Positions 48,892 through 58,453 of a stretch of 64,000 nt of DNA are shown in pieces. The notes below the pieces were generated by a model, which made no database searches, was not told the origin of the DNA, and was given only the letters and a program-made list of their open reading frames with translations. Source of the stretch: Tepidimonas alkaliphilus (GTDB lineage Bacteria; Pseudomonadota; Gammaproteobacteria; Burkholderiales; Burkholderiaceae_C); the NCBI RefSeq assembly GCF_007556595.1, contig NZ_VJNB01000001.1, positions 124,001 to 188,000 on the forward strand. Reading direction: 5' to 3'. Made by a program: the position numbers and the translations under genes. The number at the start of each line of letters is the position of its first letter. Position 1 is the stretch's first letter.

Positions 48892-49802
48892 CGTTTGTTG
48901 CCGCACCCGAGCAGGCCGCCTGGGTCGCCCGCGTGTTGCAGCGGCTGGAGGCTTGGCTGGAACGGCGCTTGCCCCAGCAGGCGCCGGCGCAGCTGCACGA
49001 GCCGATGCGCTATGCCGTGCTGGACGGCGGCAAGCGCTTGCGTCCGCTACTGGTGTGGGCGGCTTGGGAGGCTGTCGGTGGCGCGTCCGACGCAGACGAA
49101 GAGGCGCCGGTTTGGTCTGTGGCCGGCGCGGTGGAGTTGATCCACGCCTACTCGCTGGTGCATGACGATCTGCCCTGTATGGACAACGACGTGCTGCGGC
49201 GGGGCAAGCCGACGGTGCATGTGCGTTTTGGTCAGGCGCAGGCGCTGTTGGCTGGCGATGCGCTGCAGGCGCTGGCGTTTGAGTGGCTGTCGTCTCCGTC
49301 GTGGGCCCAGCGCGATCCAGCCCGCGCGCTGCGGCTGGTGCACGAGCTGGCGCAAGCAGCCGGCTGGCGCGGCATGGCGGGCGGGCAGGCGATCGATCTG
49401 GCCGTGGTTGGCTGCACGCTGGATCAGAATGCTTTGGAAGACATGCACCGCCGCAAGACCGGTGCGTTGTTGCGCGCCAGCGTGCGCATGGGGGCGCTGG
49501 CCGCTGGCGCCAGCGGCGCTCAGCTGGCCGTTTTGGATGCGTATGCGCAGGCGCTCGGCCTGGCATTTCAGGTGGTGGACGACGTGCTGGACGCCACCGC
49601 CGACACCGCGACGCTGGGCAAAACTGCGGGCAAGGATGCCGCCGCCGGCAAGCCGACCTTTGTATCGCTGTTGGGTTGCGAGGGCGCGTGCGGTTACGCT
49701 GAGGCGCTGCTTGAGCAGGCGTTGGCGGCGCTGAAGCGGCTGGACGCCGACACGGCACAGCTGCAGGCGTTGGCCCGGTGGGTGGTGCGGCGCGGCCGCT
49801 GA
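48888..49802 (+). CDS. ispA: Farnesyl diphosphate synthase (short-chain polyprenyl synthase)
   Basis: Condenses isopentenyl diphosphate with DMAPP and GPP to farnesyl diphosphate for ubiquinone, undecaprenol and other isoprenoids. 304 residues; first aspartate-rich motif [10 protein letters not shown], second motif VVDDVLD, plus GGKRLRPLL and [12 protein letters not shown] overlaps the xseB stop. The conserved xseB-ispA-dxs order places it in the methylerythritol pathway operon. Confidence 0.96.
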   Translation: MTFVAAPEQAAWVARVLQRLEAWLERRLPQQAPAQLHEPMRYAVLDGGKRLRPLLVWAAWEAVGGASDADEEAPVWSVAGAVELIHAYSLVHDDLPCMDNDVLRRGKPTVHVRFGQAQALLAGDALQALAFEWLSSPSWAQRDPARALRLVHELAQAAGWRGMAGGQAIDLAVVGCTLDQNALEDMHRRKTGALLRASVRMGALAAGASGAQLAVLDAYAQALGLAFQVVDDVLDATADTATLGKTAGKDAAAGKPTFVSLLGCEGACGYAEALLEQALAALKRLDADTAQLQALARWVVRRGR

Positions 49803-49847
49803 CGCCAGTGGCCGCATCGGGTGGGCGCGACCCGGGAGCTCCTAGCG

Positions 49848-51728
49848 ATGACCTCAGGTTTGTTGGCTTCGATCCACAGTCCGGCGGATTTGCGCCGCCT
49901 GCCGCGCGCGCAGTTGCGACCGCTGGCCGACGAGCTGCGCGAATTCATCGTGCAGAGCGTGGCGCGCACCGGCGGCCACTTCAGCTCCAACCTCGGCACG
50001 GTGGAGCTCACCATCGCCGTGCACTATGTGTTCGACACCCCGCACGACCGGCTGGTGTGGGATGTGGGTCACCAGACGTACGCGCACAAGATCCTGACCG
50101 GCCGGCGCGAGCGCATGGCCACGCTGCGCCAGCTGGGGGGCTTGAGCGGCTTTCCGGTGCGCAGCGAAAGCGAATACGACGCCTTCGGCACCGCGCATTC
50201 GTCCACCAGCATCTCGGCGGCGCTGGGCATGGCGGTGGCCGCGCACGCCAAGGGCGAGCGCCGGCGCGCCATCGCCATCATCGGCGACGGGGCGATGACC
50301 GCCGGCATGGCGTTCGAGGCGCTCAACAACGCCGGGGTCACCAAGCTGCCGCTGCTGGTCATCCTCAACGACAACGACATGTCGATCAGCCCGCCGGTGG
50401 GGGCGCTCAACCGCTACCTGGCGCAGCTGATGAGCGGGCGCTTCTACGCCGCCGCACGCCACGTCGGCAAGCAGGTGCTCAGCGTGGCGCCGCCGCTGCT
50501 GGAGCTGGCGCGCCGCTTCGAGGAGCACGCCAAGGGCATGGTGGCGCCGGCCACGCTGTTCGAGAAGTTCGGCTTCAACTACATCGGCCCGATCGACGGC
50601 CACGACCTGGACGCGCTGATCCCGACGCTGGACAACATCCGCCGGTTGCTCGACGACGGCGCCGGGCCGCAGTTCCTGCACGTCGTCACGAAAAAAGGAC
50701 AGGGCTACAAGCTGGCCGAGGCCGACCCCGTCACCTACCACGGCCCGGGCAAGTTCGACCCCAAGGTCGGCATCGTGCCGCCGGCGCAGCCGCCCAAGCC
50801 GACGTTTTCGCAGGTGTTTGGCCGCTGGCTGTGCGACATGGCCGAGCGCGACCGGCGGCTCGTCGGCATCACGCCGGCGATGCGTGAAGGCTCCGGCATG
50901 GTGGAGTTCCACCAGCGCTTCCCCGACCGCTACCACGACGTCGGCATCGCCGAGCAGCACGCGGTGACGTTCGCCGCGGGCCTTGCGTGCGAGGGGATGA
51001 AGCCGGTGGTGGCGATCTACTCGACCTTCCTGCAGCGCGCCTACGACCAGGCGATCCACGACGTGGCGCTGCAGAACCTGCCGGTGGTGTTCGCGCTGGA
51101 CCGCGCCGGCATCGTCGGCGCCGACGGGCCGACGCACTGCGGCGCCTACGACATCGCCTACCTGCGCTGCGTGCCCAACATGGCGATCGCCTGCCCGTCC
51201 GACGAGGCCGAGTGCTACCAGCTGCTGACCACCGCGTTCGGGCGCGACCATCCGGTGGCGGTGCGCTACCCGCGCGGCGCCGGCATCGGCGCGCCGATCC
51301 CCTCGGAGCCCCAGGCGCTGCCGTTCGGCAAAGGGCAGCGGCGCCGCAGCGGGCGGGGCGTGGCGATCCTGGCTTTCGGCACGCTGCTGCACCCGGCGCT
51401 GCAGGCCGCCGAGGCGCTGGACGCCACCGTGGCCGACATGCGCTGGGCCAAGCCGCTGGACCGCGAGCTGGTGCTGGAGCTGGCCGCCACGCACGAGGCG
51501 CTGGTGACGCTGGAGGAGGGCAGTGTGGCCGGCGGCGCCGGCAGCGCCGTGCTGGAGTTGCTGGCCGCCGAGGGCGTCGTCAAGCCAGTGCTGCAGCTCG
51601 GGCTGCCGGATCGCTTCATCGAGCACGGCGACCCCGGAGTGCTGCTGTCGCGGCTAGGCTTGGACGCCGAAGGCATCGAGCGCCAGGTGCGAACCCGCTT
51701 TGCGGCGCTGTGCCGGGCCAAGACCTGA
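49848..51728 (+). CDS. dxs: 1-Deoxy-D-xylulose-5-phosphate synthase
   Basis: Thiamine-diphosphate enzyme joining pyruvate and glyceraldehyde 3-phosphate, the first step of the MEP pathway. 626 residues: [14 protein letters not shown] near the N-terminus, ThDP motif [18 protein letters not shown], the transketolase-type pyrimidine domain [17 protein letters not shown], and [18 protein letters not shown]. The ATG at 49848 follows GGGAG; a GTG at 49821 is possible but lacks a ribosome-binding site. Follows ispA by 45 bases. Confidence 0.97.
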   Translation: MTSGLLASIHSPADLRRLPRAQLRPLADELREFIVQSVARTGGHFSSNLGTVELTIAVHYVFDTPHDRLVWDVGHQTYAHKILTGRRERMATLRQLGGLSGFPVRSESEYDAFGTAHSSTSISAALGMAVAAHAKGERRRAIAIIGDGAMTAGMAFEALNNAGVTKLPLLVILNDNDMSISPPVGALNRYLAQLMSGRFYAAARHVGKQVLSVAPPLLELARRFEEHAKGMVAPATLFEKFGFNYIGPIDGHDLDALIPTLDNIRRLLDDGAGPQFLHVVTKKGQGYKLAEADPVTYHGPGKFDPKVGIVPPAQPPKPTFSQVFGRWLCDMAERDRRLVGITPAMREGSGMVEFHQRFPDRYHDVGIAEQHAVTFAAGLACEGMKPVVAIYSTFLQRAYDQAIHDVALQNLPVVFALDRAGIVGADGPTHCGAYDIAYLRCVPNMAIACPSDEAECYQLLTTAFGRDHPVAVRYPRGAGIGAPIPSEPQALPFGKGQRRRSGRGVAILAFGTLLHPALQAAEALDATVADMRWAKPLDRELVLELAATHEALVTLEEGSVAGGAGSAVLELLAAEGVVKPVLQLGLPDRFIEHGDPGVLLSRLGLDAEGIERQVRTRFAALCRAKT

Positions 51729-51837
51729 AGTGGCGGCGGATGGGGCATGCGTGGCGCGCTTGGCGGCCTGTCGTCCGTGCGCGGCTCGCATCCTTCCGTC
51801 TGGCCGATCGTCGCAGCGTGAAAGGGCTGCAAGCCGG

Positions 51838-51856
51838 TTTTGAAATGATTTCAAAA
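51838..51856. promoter_or_regulatory. Perfect 19-bp inverted repeat, candidate operator of the TRAP operon
   Basis: TTTTGAAATGATTTCAAAA: two 9-bp arms around a single G. It lies in the 263-base gap upstream of dctP, 135 bases before its start codon, and is AT-rich in a GC-rich genome. It has no T-run and only a 1-nt centre, so it is a protein-binding site rather than a terminator. Confidence 0.6.
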
Positions 51857-51991
51857 CTGCGGCGGCCGCTCCTAGGGTTTACACGTTGCCGAAACGCGTG
51901 TTGCGCTGCACTACACTAAGCATTGTGCCTGTCAGGAAGCGCGGCGCCGCTTCCCGAGCTGGTTTCCCCTTTTAGCAAGGAGACTTCATTC

Positions 51992-53071
51992 ATGGATCGT
52001 CGTTCTGTCCTCAAACATGCCGGTCTTGCCGGTGTCCTGGCCGCGGCGGCGGCTCCCGCCGTGCACGCTCAGCCGACCGTGCGCTGGCGCCTGACTTCCA
52101 GCTTTCCGAAGTCGTTGGACACCATCCACGGCGGCGCCGAAGTGTTTGCCAAAGCGCTCAACGCCATGTCGGGCGGGCGCTTCCAAGTGACCGTGCATGC
52201 GCCGGGCGAGCTGGTGCCGGCGTTTGGCGTGGTCGATGCCGTGCAGCAAGGCACGGTGGAAGCCGGCCATACTTGCGCGTATTACTACTTTGGCAAAGAT
52301 GACACCTTCGCCATCGGGACGGCTATTCCCTTTGGCATGAACAGTCGACAGCTGACGGCGTGGTATTATGAAGGCAATGGCCTGAAGCTGTTCCGGGAGT
52401 TTTACGATCAATACAACATCGTGAGCTTCCCCGGCGGCAACACCGGCGCTCAGATGGGCGGCTGGTATCGCAAGGAAATCAAAGGCCCGGCGGACATCAA
52501 AGGGCTTAAGATGCGCATCGGCGGCTTTGCCGGTAAGGTGCTGAGCCGCATGGGGGCGGTGCCGCAAAACATCCCTGGCGGCGAGATTTACCAGGCGCTC
52601 GAAAAAGGCACCATTGATGCCGCTGAATGGATTGGGCCCTACGATGACGAGAAGCTGGGCTTCTTCAAGGTCGCCAAGAACTATTACTACCCGGGCTGGT
52701 GGGAAGGCGGCGCGCAAATCGATTTTTACATCAACAAAAAAGCCTACAACGACCTGTCCGCTGAATACAAAGCCATGGTCGAGGCGGCAGCCGCGCAAGC
52801 GCACGTAACAATGCAGGCCATGTATGACGCCCGCAACCCGGCAGCGCTCAAGCGCCTGGTGGCCAACGGCACCAAGGTGCTGGCACTGCCCAAGAGCGTC
52901 ATGGACGAAGCGTTCAAGCAAGCCATGGAGCTCTACAGCGAGCTCAGCAACAGCAACCCGAACTGGAAAAAGATCTACACCGACTACCGCAACTTCCAGC
53001 GCGATCAAAACCTGTGGTTCCGCTTCACCGAGGCGCGCTTCGACAGCTACATGCAAGCAGCCAAGCTGTGA
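51992..53071 (+). CDS. dctP: TRAP transporter substrate-binding protein DctP
   Basis: Periplasmic receptor of a tripartite ATP-independent transporter. 359 residues with a signal peptide (MDRRSVLKHAGLAGVLAAAA, ending AVHAQ) that starts with a twin-arginine-like RRSVLK. The mature part begins VRWRLTSSFPKSLDTIHGGA, like the 2-oxoacid-binding TakP group, and has GNTGAQMGGWYRKEI and LKMRIGGFAGKVL. AAGGAG (51977-51982) precedes the ATG. A 2-oxoacid or similar monocarboxylate substrate is plausible but not proven. Confidence 0.93.
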   Translation: MDRRSVLKHAGLAGVLAAAAAPAVHAQPTVRWRLTSSFPKSLDTIHGGAEVFAKALNAMSGGRFQVTVHAPGELVPAFGVVDAVQQGTVEAGHTCAYYYFGKDDTFAIGTAIPFGMNSRQLTAWYYEGNGLKLFREFYDQYNIVSFPGGNTGAQMGGWYRKEIKGPADIKGLKMRIGGFAGKVLSRMGAVPQNIPGGEIYQALEKGTIDAAEWIGPYDDEKLGFFKVAKNYYYPGWWEGGAQIDFYINKKAYNDLSAEYKAMVEAAAAQAHVTMQAMYDARNPAALKRLVANGTKVLALPKSVMDEAFKQAMELYSELSNSNPNWKKIYTDYRNFQRDQNLWFRFTEARFDSYMQAAKL

Positions 53072-53130
53072 CTGCAGGCGGCGGGGGCGGGCGTTCTGGC
53101 GAGCCGCCACGCCCTCGCGTCCGGGCGTGA

Positions 53131-53151
53131 CCCCGCGCAGGCGGGGTTTTT
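53131..53151 (+). terminator. Rho-independent terminator between dctP and dctQ
   Basis: CCCCGC, loop GCAG, GCGGGG and five T. It falls inside the TRAP operon, 59 bases after the dctP stop and 86 bases before dctQ, so partial termination would give more receptor than membrane protein. Confidence 0.75.
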
Positions 53152-53237
53152 ACGTTCACGGGCCGCAAACCGCGCACCCTGTGGCGACACCCCACGGCAG
53201 GGTAAGTATGCGGCCCCTCAAATTGTGGAGAGAAGCG

Positions 53238-53852
53238 ATGACCTCGCTGTTGCGATGGGCCCGCTGGATTGATGCGCTCAACCGCGCCATTGGCTGGCTG
53301 GCGATGTGGCTGATTTTGGCGGCAACCCTGATCAGCGCGGGTAATGCCATCGTCCGCCGGGCGTTGGGTACCAGCTCCAATGCGTGGCTGGAGGTGCAAT
53401 GGTATTTGTTTGCGGCCGTCTTTATGCTCGGCGGCGGCTACGCTTTTTTGCGCAATGCCCATGTGCGCATTGACTTTGTCTCAAGTCGGCTGAGCGCGCG
53501 CACGCGCAACTGGATTGACATCGTCGGAATTGTGGTGTTCATCTTGCCTCTGTGCGCGCTGATGATCAAGCTGGGCTGGCCTTTGTTTGAGCGCGCTTGG
53601 GCCAGCGGTGAAATGTCGTCCAATGCCGGAGGGTTGATCCGCTGGCCGGTGTATCTGCTGATTCCAGCGGGCTTTGCCTTGCTGGCGCTGCAAAGTTTTA
53701 GCGAGCTGATTAAACGGGTCGCGTTTCTGACGGGGCACGGGCCCGATCCGCTGGAGCATGAGGGTCCGAGCGAAACCCAGCGGTTGGCCAAGGACATTGC
53801 GGCGGCGGAAGCGGCGCGCCAATCCCAAAGTTCATTGACCAGCAAGCCGTGA
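53238..53852 (+). CDS. dctQ: TRAP transporter small permease DctQ
   Basis: Small membrane subunit with four helices. 204 residues: helix 1 IGWLAMWLILAATLISAGNAI, then SNAWLEVQWYLFAAVFMLGGGYAF, the conserved HVRIDFV, and two more helices before a charged tail. ATG 53238 follows GGAGAGAAG; an upstream ATG at 53208 would add ten residues. Preceded by an intra-operon terminator. Confidence 0.92.
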   Translation: MTSLLRWARWIDALNRAIGWLAMWLILAATLISAGNAIVRRALGTSSNAWLEVQWYLFAAVFMLGGGYAFLRNAHVRIDFVSSRLSARTRNWIDIVGIVVFILPLCALMIKLGWPLFERAWASGEMSSNAGGLIRWPVYLLIPAGFALLALQSFSELIKRVAFLTGHGPDPLEHEGPSETQRLAKDIAAAEAARQSQSSLTSKP

Positions 53853-53873
53853 CGCACGGCGGAGTGCGATGTC

Positions 53874-55697
53874 ATGATGGCTTTTTTGCATGACAACTTT
53901 GTGCCGGTGATGTTTGCCGGTCTGCTGTTCTTTTTGCTGACCGGCTTTCCGGTGGCGTTTGCGCTGGCGGCCACCGGGCTGTTCTTTGGCTTCATCGGCA
54001 TGGAAATCGGGTTGTTCCCGGACAACCTGTTTCAGGCGCTGCCGCTGCGGGTGTTCGGCATTATGCAAAACGAAACCCTGCTGGCGATCCCGTTCTTTAC
54101 GCTGATGGGCATCATCCTGGAGCGCAGCCGCATGGCCGAGGACCTGCTGGAGACGGTGGGTCAGGTGTTCGGCCCGGTGCGCGGCGGGCTGGCGGTGGCG
54201 GTGGTGCTGGTCGGCGCGCTGCTGGCCGCCACCACCGGCGTGGTGGCCGCGGCGGTCATCTCCATGGGCCTGATCTCGCTGCCGATCATGCTGCGCTACG
54301 GCTACAACCGCTCGATTGCCACCGGCGTCATCACCGCCTCGGGCACGCTGGCGCAGGCGATCCCGCCATCGTTGGTGCTGATCGTGCTGGCGGATCAACT
54401 AGGCCGCTCGGTAGGGGATATGTATGCCGGCGCGCTGATCCCCTCTCTGATGTTGGTCGGGCTGTATTTGCTTTTTATTGTCACGGTGGCGATCGTGCGT
54501 CCGTCATGGGTTCCGGCGCTGCCGCCTGAAGCGCGTATTTATCATGAACCTAACGGCGCCAGCGGGCACCGTTCGCTGCTGGCGCTGTTGGTTTTGGTGG
54601 CTGCCGCCGGTTGGGCTTGGGCCCAGGTGCACGCGGAGATCATGAACCCGCTGATGGGCCGGGCAGCCGATGCGCCGGCGCCGACCGATGAGGTGGTGGT
54701 GCTGTCCACCACCGTGGCGGCTTTGCTGGCGCTGGTGTTGGCCGCGCTCAACCGCCTGCTGCGGCTGGGCTTGCTGTCGCGTCTGGCCGAGCAGGTCACC
54801 TTCGTGCTGATCCCGCCGCTGGTCCTGATTTTCCTGGTGCTGGGCACCATTTTCCTTGGCGTGGCCACGCCGACCGAGGGCGGCGCGATGGGGGCGGTGG
54901 GCGCACTGGCGATGGCGGCAATCAAGCGCCGGCTGACCTGGCCGATGGTGCGCCAGGCGCTGGAAAACAGCACCAAATTGTCGATCTTCGTGCTGTTTAT
55001 TCTGATTGGATCGACCGTCTTTAGCTTTACTTTTAACGCTGCCGATGGCCATATTTGGGTCGAGCATTTGTTCGACAAACTGCCCGGCGGGGAGTTGGGC
55101 TTCCTGCTGGTGGTCAACCTGCTGGTGTTCGTGCTCGGGTTCTTCATCGACTTCTTCGAGATCGCCTTCATCGTCATCCCGCTGCTGGCGCCGGTGGCCG
55201 ACAAGATGGGCATCGACCTGATCTGGTTCGGCGTGATCCTGGCGATGAACCTGCAAACGTCGTTTTTGACGCCGCCCTTTGGATTTGCGCTGTTCTACTT
55301 ACGCAGCGTGGCGGCGCGCGAGGATTACACCGATCCCGTGACGGGGCAGCGCATTGGCGCGGTGACCACGCCGCAAATTTACAAAGGCGCGGTGGCCTTT
55401 ATCGCCCTGCAGCTGATCATGGTGGCGGTCTTGCTGGCTCGGCCCGAGTTGGTGACCAGCAGCCTGACCAAGGCGGTGGAGGGCGACACCGAGGCGGTGC
55501 GCCAGCAATTGCTGGAGATGCAGGTCGGCGACCCCGACGATGCCGATCCGTGGGCGGACGAGAAGGCCGGCGAAGCCGACAGTGAGGGTCAGGCCAGCGC
55601 TGATGGCCTGCCGCAGCCGCAGGCCGACGACAAGCCTGCCGAGGAGGACCCGCTGGAGGCGCTCAAGCGCTCCATGCAGGGCGGCGGCAAGCCCTGA
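53874..55697 (+). CDS. dctM: TRAP transporter large permease DctM (long form)
   Basis: Na+- or H+-coupled membrane channel of the TRAP transporter. 607 residues, longer than the common form of about 430: an extra stretch of about 90 residues with two hydrophobic segments lies in the middle (about 215-310), and the C-terminus is a 70-residue acidic Pro/Gln tail. Core motifs [51 protein letters not shown] and [19 protein letters not shown] are present. 21 bases after dctQ. Confidence 0.93.
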   Translation: MMAFLHDNFVPVMFAGLLFFLLTGFPVAFALAATGLFFGFIGMEIGLFPDNLFQALPLRVFGIMQNETLLAIPFFTLMGIILERSRMAEDLLETVGQVFGPVRGGLAVAVVLVGALLAATTGVVAAAVISMGLISLPIMLRYGYNRSIATGVITASGTLAQAIPPSLVLIVLADQLGRSVGDMYAGALIPSLMLVGLYLLFIVTVAIVRPSWVPALPPEARIYHEPNGASGHRSLLALLVLVAAAGWAWAQVHAEIMNPLMGRAADAPAPTDEVVVLSTTVAALLALVLAALNRLLRLGLLSRLAEQVTFVLIPPLVLIFLVLGTIFLGVATPTEGGAMGAVGALAMAAIKRRLTWPMVRQALENSTKLSIFVLFILIGSTVFSFTFNAADGHIWVEHLFDKLPGGELGFLLVVNLLVFVLGFFIDFFEIAFIVIPLLAPVADKMGIDLIWFGVILAMNLQTSFLTPPFGFALFYLRSVAAREDYTDPVTGQRIGAVTTPQIYKGAVAFIALQLIMVAVLLARPELVTSSLTKAVEGDTEAVRQQLLEMQVGDPDDADPWADEKAGEADSEGQASADGLPQPQADDKPAEEDPLEALKRSMQGGGKP

Positions 55698-55710
55698 CGG
55701 AGCCGGCGCG

Positions 55711-56160
55711 ATGCACGTCGAGCTCAAGATCCTGGACGAGCGGCTGCGCGCGCAGCCGCCGGTCTATGCCACGCCGGGCAGCGCGGGGCTCGACCTGCGC
55801 GCCTGCCTGCAGGCGCCGCTGGAGCTGGCGCCCGGCGCCTGCGAGCTGGTGCCCACCGGCATGGCGATCCATCTGGCCGACCCGGGCTATGCGGCGCTGA
55901 TCCTGCCGCGCTCCGGGCTGGGGCACCGCCACGGGCTGGTGCTCGGCAACTTGGTCGGCCTGATCGACAGCGACTACCAAGGCGAGCTGATGGTCAGCGC
56001 GTGGAACCGCGGTCCGGCGCCGTTCACGATCCAGCCGCTGGAGCGCATCGCGCAGCTGGTCATCGTGCCGGTGGTGCAGGCGCAGTTTCGCGAGGTCGAG
56101 GCGTTTGGCCAGCCGAGCGTCCGAGGCAGCGGCGGCTACGGTTCCACGGGCCGGTCATAA
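55711..56160 (+). CDS. dut: dUTP diphosphatase
   Basis: Hydrolyses dUTP to dUMP, keeping uracil out of DNA and supplying thymidylate synthesis. 149 residues of the trimeric all-beta dUTPase family: [45 protein letters not shown] and the C-terminal GSGGYGSTG arm that closes on the nucleotide. Starts 13 bases after dctM; convergent with the FKBP gene. Confidence 0.97.
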   Translation: MHVELKILDERLRAQPPVYATPGSAGLDLRACLQAPLELAPGACELVPTGMAIHLADPGYAALILPRSGLGHRHGLVLGNLVGLIDSDYQGELMVSAWNRGPAPFTIQPLERIAQLVIVPVVQAQFREVEAFGQPSVRGSGGYGSTGRS

Positions 56161-56212
56161 GGCTCGCATCGATGGCCGGATGCGCCCGCGCCGCCTCTGG
56201 CGCATGGGGGGC

Positions 56213-56710
56213 TCAACGGGCGGCTGGCAGCGACAACAGTCCGCCGCCCACCGAGCCGCGGGCCAGCTCCTCAGGGGTGGCTGGGCGAACCCCGTGGATT
56301 TGCAGCGCGACCCTCAGCGCCATGCCGGCAAGGGGGTGGTTGCCATCCAGCACCACGTGGTCGGGGTAGATCTCGCTGACAAAGTAGATTCGATCGCGTG
56401 GAGCGTCGGCTGAGCAGCCTGGTGGAAGGCCCTCAAACGCCATACCGACTTCCAGTTCGGCTGGAAACGCGCTGCGCGGCTCCAGAAAAATCAAGCGATC
56501 ATCAAAGTCGCCAAAGGCGTCCTGGGGCTCCAGGTGCAGCTCCAGCCGCTCGCCCGGCTCGCGCCCCTGCAGCGCGCGCTCGATGCTGGCCAGCAGGTCA
56601 CGTCCGCCGACCAGGAACTCCACCGGCTCGTCGCTCTCGTCGAGCACGTCGCCCAAGGTGTCGGCGAGCGTCCAGGTCAGGCTCACCACGCAGGGAGGGG
56701 TCACGTTCAT
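56213..56710 (-). CDS. FKBP-type peptidyl-prolyl isomerase, SlpA/FkpB-like
   Basis: 165-residue FKBP of the SlyD/SlpA group. An FKBP half-domain (VSLTWTLADTLGDVLDESDEPVEFLVG) leads to the inserted flap domain and the return RIYFVSEIYPDHVVLDGNHPLAGMAL, which contains the conserved DGNHPLAG motif. It lacks the His-rich tail of SlyD, so SlpA is the better match. It should assist folding of ribosomal or nascent proteins. The ATG (56710) faces the cupin gene ATG across 14 bases. Confidence 0.9.
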   Translation of the reverse strand: MNVTPPCVVSLTWTLADTLGDVLDESDEPVEFLVGGRDLLASIERALQGREPGERLELHLEPQDAFGDFDDRLIFLEPRSAFPAELEVGMAFEGLPPGCSADAPRDRIYFVSEIYPDHVVLDGNHPLAGMALRVALQIHGVRPATPEELARGSVGGGLLSLPAAR

Positions 56711-56711
56711 C

Positions 56712-56723
56712 GGACAATTGTCC
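56712..56723. promoter_or_regulatory. Palindromic divergent promoter core between slpA-like and roxA-like genes
   Basis: GGACAATTGTCC is a perfect 12-bp palindrome filling the space between two divergent start codons. Each strand reads GACAAT, six bases, ATG, the same arrangement as at orn. No Shine-Dalgarno sequence is possible for either gene. Confidence 0.55.
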
Positions 56724-56724
56724 C

Positions 56725-57924
56725 ATGAAGTCAAGCTCCACCGCATCCCTGGCCCCCTGTGGGCTGGACCTCGAGGCGCCGACGCCGCTGCTCGGGGGAC
56801 TGTCGCCGGCCGCCTTCATGCAGACGCACTGGCAGCGCCAGCCGCTGCTGATCCGGCAGGCCATCCCGGGCTTCGCGCCGCTGCTCAGCCGCGAGGCGCT
56901 GTTCGAACTCGCCACGCGCGACGACGTCGAGTCGCGCATCATCGAGCAGCACCCCGAGGCGGACGATCCGGCGCGCAGCTGGACGCTGCGCCACGGCCCG
57001 TTCGACCCGCGGGCGCGGCGCGGCCAGCAGGCCTTTCCGCCGCTGTCGCGCCCGAACTGGACGCTGCTGGTGCAGGGGGTGGATCTGCACGACGACGGCG
57101 TGCACGCGCTGATGCAGCGCTTCCGCTTCGTGCCGGACGTGCGGCTGGACGACGTGATGATCTCGTGGGCCAGCCAGGGCGGCGGCGTCGGGCCGCACTT
57201 CGACAGCTACGACGTCTTCCTGCTGCAGGCCAGCGGCCGGCGGCGCTGGCGCATCGGCCGCCAGAAGGACCTGAGCCTGCGTCCCGAGCTGCCGTGCAAG
57301 ATCCTGCAGCGCTTCGAGCCGCAGCAGGAATGGGTGCTGGAGCCGGGCGACATGCTGTACCTGCCGCCGCGCTGGGCGCACGACGGCGTGGCGCTGGACG
57401 ACGGCTGCATGACCTATTCGATTGGCTTTCGCGTGCCGCAGCGCGGCGCGCTGGCCGCCGAGCTGGTGCAGCGCATGGCGGAAGAATGGGAGGACGACGT
57501 GCTCTACACGGATGCGCGCCAGCCCGCCACCGACGAGCCGGCGCGCATCCCGCTGCCGCTGCGGACCTTCGCGGAAGTGGGGCTGCACCGCCTGCTGGCC
57601 GACCGCGACGCGTTGTCGGTGGCGCTGGGCGAGATCCTGACCGAGCCAAAGCCGCGCGTCTGGTTCGACCCGCCCGCGCAGCCCTGGCAGGAAGGGCCGC
57701 TGTCGCTGGATCGCCGCACCCGCATGGCGTGGGACGATGACCACGTCTTCATCAACGGCGAGGCCTACCGCGTGCGTGGCCGCGACGCCACGCTGCTGCG
57801 CCGCCTGGCCAATCGCCGCCGTCTGACCGCCGGCGAAGTGGGCCGCCTGAGCGAGCCGGCGCGCGAGGCGCTGCGCCAGTGGTGGGAGGCTGGTTGGCTG
57901 CGCCCTGGGCCAGCGCGCGTATGA
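56725..57924 (+). CDS. Cupin/JmjC-like 2-oxoglutarate oxygenase, RoxA (YcfD) type
   Basis: 399-residue Fe(II)/2-oxoglutarate oxygenase resembling RoxA/YcfD, which hydroxylates an arginine of ribosomal protein L16. The iron motif is HxD in GPHFDSYDVFLLQ with the distal His in PPRWAHDGVA, and the typical ASGRRRWRIGRQ strand follows. A winged-helix-like C-terminal region (RRRLTAGEVGRL) completes the family architecture. Divergent from an FKBP that also works near the ribosome. Substrate is assumed from the family. Confidence 0.88.
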   Translation: MKSSSTASLAPCGLDLEAPTPLLGGLSPAAFMQTHWQRQPLLIRQAIPGFAPLLSREALFELATRDDVESRIIEQHPEADDPARSWTLRHGPFDPRARRGQQAFPPLSRPNWTLLVQGVDLHDDGVHALMQRFRFVPDVRLDDVMISWASQGGGVGPHFDSYDVFLLQASGRRRWRIGRQKDLSLRPELPCKILQRFEPQQEWVLEPGDMLYLPPRWAHDGVALDDGCMTYSIGFRVPQRGALAAELVQRMAEEWEDDVLYTDARQPATDEPARIPLPLRTFAEVGLHRLLADRDALSVALGEILTEPKPRVWFDPPAQPWQEGPLSLDRRTRMAWDDDHVFINGEAYRVRGRDATLLRRLANRRRLTAGEVGRLSEPAREALRQWWEAGWLRPGPARV

Positions 57925-58030
57925 CAGGCTCGGTAGCATTCGTTACGATTGCTTACACGGGAAAACCCTGAGTTTTCTCGCATAATTCGCACTCTAAAGC
58001 GGCGCGCAAGCCCGACGGCGCGCCCTGCTG

Positions 58031-58036
58031 TAGAAT
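58031..58036 (+). promoter_or_regulatory. Candidate -10 element (TAGAAT) of the small lipoprotein gene
   Basis: TAGAAT 75 bases before ATG 58112, in the gap behind the cupin gene. No good -35 box. The leader would contain a GCCCAG/CTGGGC hairpin. Confidence 0.3.
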
Positions 58037-58111
58037 TCTTAGCCCAGCGTCGAGCCGGCGGCGTCTGGGCGCGCCCCCAACCGGTGCTTTCCCAACCCTA
58101 ACGGAACGACA

Positions 58112-58351
58112 ATGAACAAGACCGCTTTGATGGCCGCTTTGTTGGCCGCTGCCTCGCTGACCGCCTGCGGCAAGAAAGAGGAGGCTCCTGCTGCCGCGCC
58201 GGCGCCCGCTCCGGCGCCTGCGGCCGCTCCGGCTGAGCCGGCTCAGCAGCCCGCTCAACAGCCCGCCGATGCGGCCCAACAGCCGCAGCCTGCGGGCGAT
58301 CAAGCTCAGCAGCCTGCCGGTGAGCAAAAGCCGGCCGAGCAGAAGCAGTAA
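58112..58351 (+). CDS. Small Ala/Pro/Gln-rich lipoprotein
   Basis: 79 residues. Signal peptide MNKTALMAALLAAASLTAC with lipobox LTAC, so Cys19 should be lipidated. The mature part is KKEEAP followed by low-complexity Ala/Pro/Gln repeats (units like AQQP) ending in a Glu/Lys/Gln-rich tail. It has no recognisable domain. The gene has its own promoter-like element and a strong terminator, so it is an independent and possibly abundant transcript. Such lipoproteins may coat the outer membrane; the function is unknown. Confidence 0.82.
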   Translation: MNKTALMAALLAAASLTACGKKEEAPAAAPAPAPAPAAAPAEPAQQPAQQPADAAQQPQPAGDQAQQPAGEQKPAEQKQ

Positions 58352-58406
58352 CGCCAGCCTGGCCCGCGTGCCGGCAGGCGCTGCGGGTTCGCTCGCGCGA
58401 CAGACG

Positions 58407-58433
58407 ACCGCCCTTTACGGGGCGGTTTTTTTT
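58407..58433 (+). terminator. Rho-independent terminator of the small lipoprotein gene
   Basis: ACCGCCC, 6-nt loop, GGGCGGT, then a run of eight T counting the last stem base. The strongest T-run of the terminators in the window. Confidence 0.9.
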
Positions 58434-58453
58434 GGAGGGGCGATGCCGAGCGC

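Noticed and set aside
57961-57977. Hairpin GAAAAC/GTTTTC behind the cupin gene, considered as its terminator
   Set aside because: Six base pairs, mostly A-T, without a T-run; not convincing.
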